NCBI RefSeq assembly: GCF_000195595.1
Contig: NZ_GL882519.1
Coordinates: 1 to 64,000 of the forward strand
From: Actinomyces sp. oral taxon 170 str. F0386
GTDB lineage: Bacteria; Actinomycetota; Actinomycetes; Actinomycetales; Actinomycetaceae
Reading direction: 5' to 3'
Length of the DNA stretch: 64,000 bases
Positions within the stretch are counted from its first letter, which is position 1; every line of letters starts with the position of its first letter. Positions 60,439 to 64,000 of this stretch are shown piece by piece. Below the pieces are notes generated by a model. The model was not told where the DNA came from and did not search any database. It was given only the letters and a program-made list of their open reading frames with translations. The position numbers were made by a program, and so were the translations under genes.

Positions 60439-60873
60439 CTATGCCGGCGGCGAGACTGGTGCCGTTGAGTCCGACGCCGTAGCGCCGGCTCGCTCCAGCA
60501 GGCGTCGGCCGAGCGCCTCGGCGGTGACGCCCGCCTGGTGCAGGGTGGTGACGAGGGCGTCGCGCACGGCCGGGTCCCAGGGGGCGAGCTCCATGAGCGC
60601 CACAAGGACCAGGTCGAGCTCGTCACGGCCCGCCCCTGCGGCGTCGGCGGATTCGCTCCGGGTGGCCCCGGGGATCAGAGCGGTCAGCGTGTTGGTGAGG
60701 CAGCGCTGGAAGAGTCCGTCCTTGGAGCCGAAGACCCCGTAGAGGCTGGCGCGGTTGACGCCGGTGGCCCGCACCAGGTCGTCCACGGAGGTGCCGGCGA
60801 AGCCATGCTCGGCGAAGACCGCCGTGGCAGAGTCGATGGCCTCGTTCTCGATGAAGGTTCGTCGTCGTCCCAT
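60439..60873 (-). CDS. TetR family transcriptional regulator
   Basis: 144 residues, short for TetR (usually about 190). The N-terminal HTH is complete: AIDSATAVFAEHGFAGTSVDDLVRATGVNRASLYGVFGSKDGLFQRCL. The ligand domain is abbreviated and ends in an Ala/Thr/Pro tail, so either the protein is a minimal form or its C-terminus was lost. ATG 60873 has no ribosome site and follows a -10 box by 6 bases (leaderless). Two identical-form palindromes overlap the promoter, predicting autorepression. Confidence 0.85.
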   Translation of the reverse strand: MGRRRTFIENEAIDSATAVFAEHGFAGTSVDDLVRATGVNRASLYGVFGSKDGLFQRCLTNTLTALIPGATRSESADAAGAGRDELDLVLVALMELAPWDPAVRDALVTTLHQAGVTAEALGRRLLERAGATASDSTAPVSPPA

Positions 60874-60879
60874 GAATTC

Positions 60880-60921
60880 AGAATAGACGTTCTGGAACGA
60901 TCAGTCAAGAACATTTGTTCT
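60880..60921 (-). promoter_or_regulatory. TetR promoter with two AGAA-N6-TTCT operators
   Basis: On the minus strand TTGACT (60908-60903), a 17-base spacer and TATTCT (60885-60880) precede ATG 60873 by 6 bases. AGAA-N6-TTCT occurs at 60880-60893 over the -10 and at 60908-60921 at the edge of the -35. The layout strongly suggests autoregulation by the TetR protein. Confidence 0.75.
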
Positions 60922-60961
60922 GAAATGTGTGGCCGAAGGATGCTACGGGATGCGGCTCCAC

Positions 60962-62029
60962 TCAGCCGATGAGCCCCGTCTGGGCGCCGAGGGCCAGCAG
61001 CGCGTACAGCACGGCGAAGACACCGGCGACGGCGGCGCAGACCAGGGCGGGGCGGCGCCGGTAGGTCAGGACGGCGATGTACTCGCGCAGCCAGGCATTG
61101 ACGATGTAGAACCAGGCCGTGCGCGATGGTGCCACCGCCCACGGCACCCCCATGTCGGAGGCCAGGATCGCGGTGCGCACCGCGTGGAAGGAGCTCGTCA
61201 CCAGTAGCACCTGCGGGTCGACCATGCCGTGCTCGGCCAGGAGGTCACGGGTGCAGGTGATATTCGTACGGGTCGTCGTCGAGCGGTCCTCCAGGAGGAT
61301 CTGCCCGGACGGGATGCCGCGGGCGATCGCGTAGTCGGCCATGGCGCGCGCCTCGCTGACCGGCTCGTCGGGGCCCTGTCCGCCGCTCATGACCAGCAGT
61401 GGTACGCCTGGGCGCAGGGCGTCCTCGTCGTGCCAGGCCTTGATGCCGCCCGTGATCCGCGAGCCCAGCAGCGGTCCGACCCGCCCGTTGATGAGCCCGG
61501 CGCCGTGGACCACGACGACGTCGGGGTGCGGCACGGTCCGGCGTCCGCCCCAGATCCGCTGCACCACCGTCTGTGCCAGGAGGATGAGGAGGAAGACGCC
61601 CAGGTAGGCGCAGGCGCAGAACATGAGGGCGGCGAGCAAGAGGGCCCACGGGTTGACGGTGGCCACCAGGACGACGGCGGCCACCGGCGTGGCGATGAGA
61701 GCCAGACCGGCCGCCAGGCACAGCAGGTTGCTCAGGCGCCGGCCCTCGCGGCGGATGAGGACGACGCCGTTGAACATGAGCAGGAACGGCATGAGGGCGA
61801 TGAGCAGGAAGAAGGCGACGCTGCCCAGTCCCACCGGGACCTTGAGGGCGGGGATGAGAGAGGTCAGGTGGAGCAGTGCTCTCAAGGCGGAGCAGACCAG
61901 GAGCAGGAACAGGATTCCGTTGCGCAGCCGGCGGTTGTCGCGGCGTCGCGAGATCGCCAGGAGCACCCACCACAGCGCGAGGGCGGCGATATCGATCAGC
62001 GGAGCGGGGAGGAACCAGGGGGTGCTCAT
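60962..62029 (-). CDS. YdcF/ElyC-SanA family membrane protein (DUF218)
   Basis: 355 residues. Five N-terminal membrane segments up to about residue 160 are followed by the DUF218 domain: DVVVVHGAGLINGRVGPLLGSRITGGIKAW, PLLVMSGGQGPDEPVSEARAMADYAIARGIPSGQILLEDRSTTTRTNI, VLLVTSSFHAVRTAILASDMG, and a last membrane pair AALVCAAVAGVFAVLYALLAL-like at the end. In enterobacteria the family affects envelope integrity and peptidoglycan-lipid metabolism; in actinobacteria its role is unclear. It is a single gene. Confidence 0.87.
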   Translation of the reverse strand: MSTPWFLPAPLIDIAALALWWVLLAISRRRDNRRLRNGILFLLLVCSALRALLHLTSLIPALKVPVGLGSVAFFLLIALMPFLLMFNGVVLIRREGRRLSNLLCLAAGLALIATPVAAVVLVATVNPWALLLAALMFCACAYLGVFLLILLAQTVVQRIWGGRRTVPHPDVVVVHGAGLINGRVGPLLGSRITGGIKAWHDEDALRPGVPLLVMSGGQGPDEPVSEARAMADYAIARGIPSGQILLEDRSTTTRTNITCTRDLLAEHGMVDPQVLLVTSSFHAVRTAILASDMGVPWAVAPSRTAWFYIVNAWLREYIAVLTYRRRPALVCAAVAGVFAVLYALLALGAQTGLIG

Positions 62030-62438
62030 AGGGGCTCCTCTCGTGGTGCACGGTGGTTGGGATTTTCTTGGCCGCCGAGAAGGAGAGTTCTTCCCGGCAG
62101 GGGGCGAGGTGGTGGGGCCGACGAGCCGGCGCTCATCATAGATCCGGAGCCGGCGGGTGCCGCCCTGCGCTCATGTGATGAAGTTAGGAGGCGGTGGTGG
62201 GTGAGTGTGAGCGCCGTCGGGACGATTTCGTGGCGTCGTGCTCTCCATCCTTCGGATGACGGGTTGCGCCCTGGCTCCTCCCTGGGGTGAGGTGGCCGGA
62301 GCGGCCGGCTGAAGAGGATGCGTCGGTAGGTTCAGCACCCTTCCGTGGGGACGCTTCCCCCGGGGACGTTTTCCTGCACCCGCACGCGTCGAGCGTCCCC
62401 GGCCGTGCAGGACCCCGGCGGGCGAGGCGACGAACCGC
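62030..62438. other. intergenic region with interleaved inverted repeats
   Basis: 409 bases with no supported gene. CCGGGGACG (62360-62368) pairs with CGTCCCCGG (62394-62402), and CCTGCAC (62373-62379) with GTGCAGG (62405-62411); the two stems interleave as in an H-type pseudoknot. The block resembles 50825-50893. It lies 28 bases beyond the HxlR stop and may be its terminator or a repeat relic. Confidence 0.5.
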
Positions 62439-62885
62439 CTACTGACGCGGTCTCTCACGCACGGGCCTGCCCGGGTGGGTGCGGTCGTAGTCGGCCTGGG
62501 CCTGGGCGATGTCCTCCCGGTGAGCCAAGGACCAGTCGGCCAGAGATCCCAGCAGATGCGTCAGGCTCGTCCCCATCTCGGTGAGCCGGTAGTCGACCTG
62601 GGCGGGAACCGTGGGGTAGACCGTGCGGTGCACCAGCCCGTCGCGCTCCAGACGCCGCACCGTCAGGGTGAGCATGCGCTGGGAGATGCCGCCGACGGCG
62701 CGCTGCAGTTGACGGAAACGCAGCGGACCACGCGTCAGCTCCACGATGACCAGCAGGGACCACTTGTCTCCCAGTCGGTCGTGGACCGCCCGGATGCCGG
62801 GATCCTCACGGTGCGCCCGGGTGCAGTGCTCCAGAGGCGCCGGATCGGAATCGCCGGTGGTCACATCGCTGTGCGTCGGTGACAA
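62439..62885 (-). CDS. HxlR family transcriptional regulator
   Basis: 148 residues from TTG 62885, chosen because AAGGAGG sits 7 bases upstream. HxlR-type winged helix: CTRAHREDPGIRAVHDRLGDKWSLLVIVELTRGPLRFRQLQRAVGGISQRMLTLTVRRLERDGLVHRTVYPTVPAQVDYRLTEMGTSL, with the conserved Cys near the start (EHC) that can sense redox or aldehydes in some members. Divergent from an NAD(P)-binding protein, the usual partner arrangement, so it probably controls both. Confidence 0.9.
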   Translation of the reverse strand: MSPTHSDVTTGDSDPAPLEHCTRAHREDPGIRAVHDRLGDKWSLLVIVELTRGPLRFRQLQRAVGGISQRMLTLTVRRLERDGLVHRTVYPTVPAQVDYRLTEMGTSLTHLLGSLADWSLAHREDIAQAQADYDRTHPGRPVRERPRQ

Positions 62886-62996
62886 GAAACTGCCTCCTTG
62901 TAGGTGCGTGCACGATGCCTCAGGCTCATGCGCAGAAGGTTCGGTGGCCGCGGGAGCTGGTTTCCGGAGCGCGGTTGAGTCTGAAGGAGCCTACTC

Positions 62997-63830
62997 ATGA
63001 TCATGGTGACCGGTGCGAGCGGACGGTTCTCCTCAGCCGTCCTGGCGGAGCTTCACGCTCGCGGCATTCCGGCGGTGGGCGGCAGCCGCACGCCGTCGGC
63101 GGGGCAACGGCATGTTGACTTCAGCGTCCCGGACAGCCTGGACTTCAACGGCGTCGACACCCTGCTGCTGGTGCCCGCCGGGGCGCAGGAGGACGACCGG
63201 CAGGTCGCCTTCAACCGCGCCGCCGTTGAGATCGCGGCGCGCGATGGCGTCTCCCATCTCGTCTACACGAGCCTCACCGGCGCGGGCGACCACCTGTCAA
63301 TGGCGCTGCCGCACCGGGTCACCGAGCGAATCATCATGGCCGGCGGCATGACATGGACCATTCTGCGCAACGGCGTCTACGCCGAGATTCTCGGCGCCCC
63401 GCTCTCGTGGGAGAGACAGCAAGAGGAGCCGGCGAGGATCGTGTCGCCTCTGGGTGACGGGGCCGTCGCCGCGGTGGCACGGCAAGACCTGGCCCGCGCG
63501 GCCGCCTCGGTCCTCAGCGACCCGGGCGGGCACAAGGAGAGGGTCTATGAGCTGGTGGGAAGTCGTGCGGTGTCCGCTGCCGACGTCGCAGGCCGCCTGG
63601 GCTGCGAGGTGAGGGACATCGGCCTGGGCGAGTACCGGCAGCTGCTCGCCGGGGGTGGGATGCCGGTCTTCCGCCAGTCCCTGATGCTCTCGATCGCCAG
63701 CGTCATCAGGCACGGGTTCCTGGCCGGAACAGGTGACGACCTCCCGAGTCTGCTCGGCGGGGCACCCACGGACCCGCTCGCCGTCGCGGCCGAGGTCATG
63801 GTCGCCCGACCCCAGCGTCATAAGACATAA
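62997..63830 (+). CDS. NmrA/QorB-like NAD(P)-binding oxidoreductase
   Basis: 277 residues from ATG 62997 (a second ATG two codons on). Rossmann start MIMVTGASGRFSSAVLAELHARG, then DTLLLVPAGAQEDDRQVAFNRAAVEIAARDGVSHLVYTSLTGAG, TWTILRNGVYAEIL and a C-terminal YELVGSRAVSAADVAG, the layout of NmrA-type atypical SDRs such as quinone oxidoreductase 2 (QorB). The HxlR gene is divergent. Together they resemble a quinone or electrophile response unit (inference). Confidence 0.88.
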   Translation: MIMVTGASGRFSSAVLAELHARGIPAVGGSRTPSAGQRHVDFSVPDSLDFNGVDTLLLVPAGAQEDDRQVAFNRAAVEIAARDGVSHLVYTSLTGAGDHLSMALPHRVTERIIMAGGMTWTILRNGVYAEILGAPLSWERQQEEPARIVSPLGDGAVAAVARQDLARAAASVLSDPGGHKERVYELVGSRAVSAADVAGRLGCEVRDIGLGEYRQLLAGGGMPVFRQSLMLSIASVIRHGFLAGTGDDLPSLLGGAPTDPLAVAAEVMVARPQRHKT

Positions 63831-63888
63831 GGTCGGTGGGCTTCAGTGGATGGGATGGCTCCGGAAGTTTGCCGGCTGTCAGGCCCGC

Positions 63889-63957
63889 GCGGTCGTACCT
63901 TATGTCGCGTGTTCGAGGGGTAGAGGGTACGAACCGACGACCTACCCTACGAACGCG
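63889..63957. repeat. 69-bp intergenic repeat, copy B
   Basis: 64 of 69 positions match copy A at 12990-13058, including the CGTACC/GGTACG pair; the second stem keeps pairing through one G-U. It lies about 60 bases beyond the NmrA-like stop. No gene is visible from 63831 to the window end. Confidence 0.75.
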
Positions 63958-64000
63958 CGGAAGGCCGAGGCGCCGTGGCCGCACTGCCGGCGCCGCGTGA

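Noticed and set aside
63796..63984. 62-codon minus-strand ORF at the window end
   Set aside because: It runs through the 69-bp repeat and has no motif or ribosome site.

Overview
The window is high-GC actinobacterial DNA. Gene content (paired crcB genes, ROK glucokinase, SGNH esterases with PKD-like tails, an SPFH plus ribbon-helix-helix pair, RarA, several NarL/DesK two-component systems) and frequent leaderless start codons fit an Actinomyces-like oral or host-associated species. The genus is inferred; no rRNA or tRNA gene was seen. Most genes are core-like at about 70% GC. The segments near 17.7-29.8 kb and 51-53 kb look poorer in GC and more accessory.

Layout. 0-13 kb: partial alpha/beta hydrolase, AI-2E-type permease, a MntA/HepT toxin-antitoxin pair with a frameshifted HepT, siderophore-interacting protein, glucokinase, DsbA-like protein, two CrcB subunits, DUF2079 membrane protein, CycA-type permease, inositol monophosphatase and a DHA2 exporter. 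13-17.7 kb: two paralogous secreted SGNH hydrolases flanking a lipoprotein tripeptidyl aminopeptidase. 18-29.8 kb: a class II lantibiotic locus.

The lantibiotic locus has a response regulator and histidine kinase, a SAM methyltransferase beside a small broken ORF, the immunity transporter lanG-lanE-lanF, and the divergent biosynthesis genes lanA-lanM-lanT. The precursor lanA (24519-24674, 51 codons) encodes a lacticin 481/variacin-group peptide. LanM would dehydrate and cyclise it; LanT, with a C39 protease domain, would remove the leader and export it. A strong hairpin separates lanA from lanM, and a 57-nt copy of the lanA leader region lies just before lanM.

29.8-47.7 kb: a second LanFEG-type ABC set, an Ogt/ECF sigma factor operon, an SDR oxidoreductase, a second two-component system, a large kinase-like/flippase-like membrane protein, a small regulator operon with two clear operators, a Tat-exported esterase, then a third LanFEG-type set divergent from a third two-component system. 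Three transporters with the LanF E-loop and three NarL-type systems within 30 kb suggest a neighbourhood devoted to sensing and resisting cell-envelope peptides.

47.7-64 kb: pullulanase, a GC-poor beta-propeller membrane protein, SPFH plus RHH pair, RarA, a membrane Fe-S oxidoreductase, DUF4235, PH-domain and TetR genes, a YdcF-family protein, and a divergent HxlR regulator/NAD(P)-binding protein pair. Several short intergenic repeats recur within the window, including a 69-bp element (93% identical copies at 13.0 and 63.9 kb) whose inverted repeats interleave like an RNA pseudoknot.
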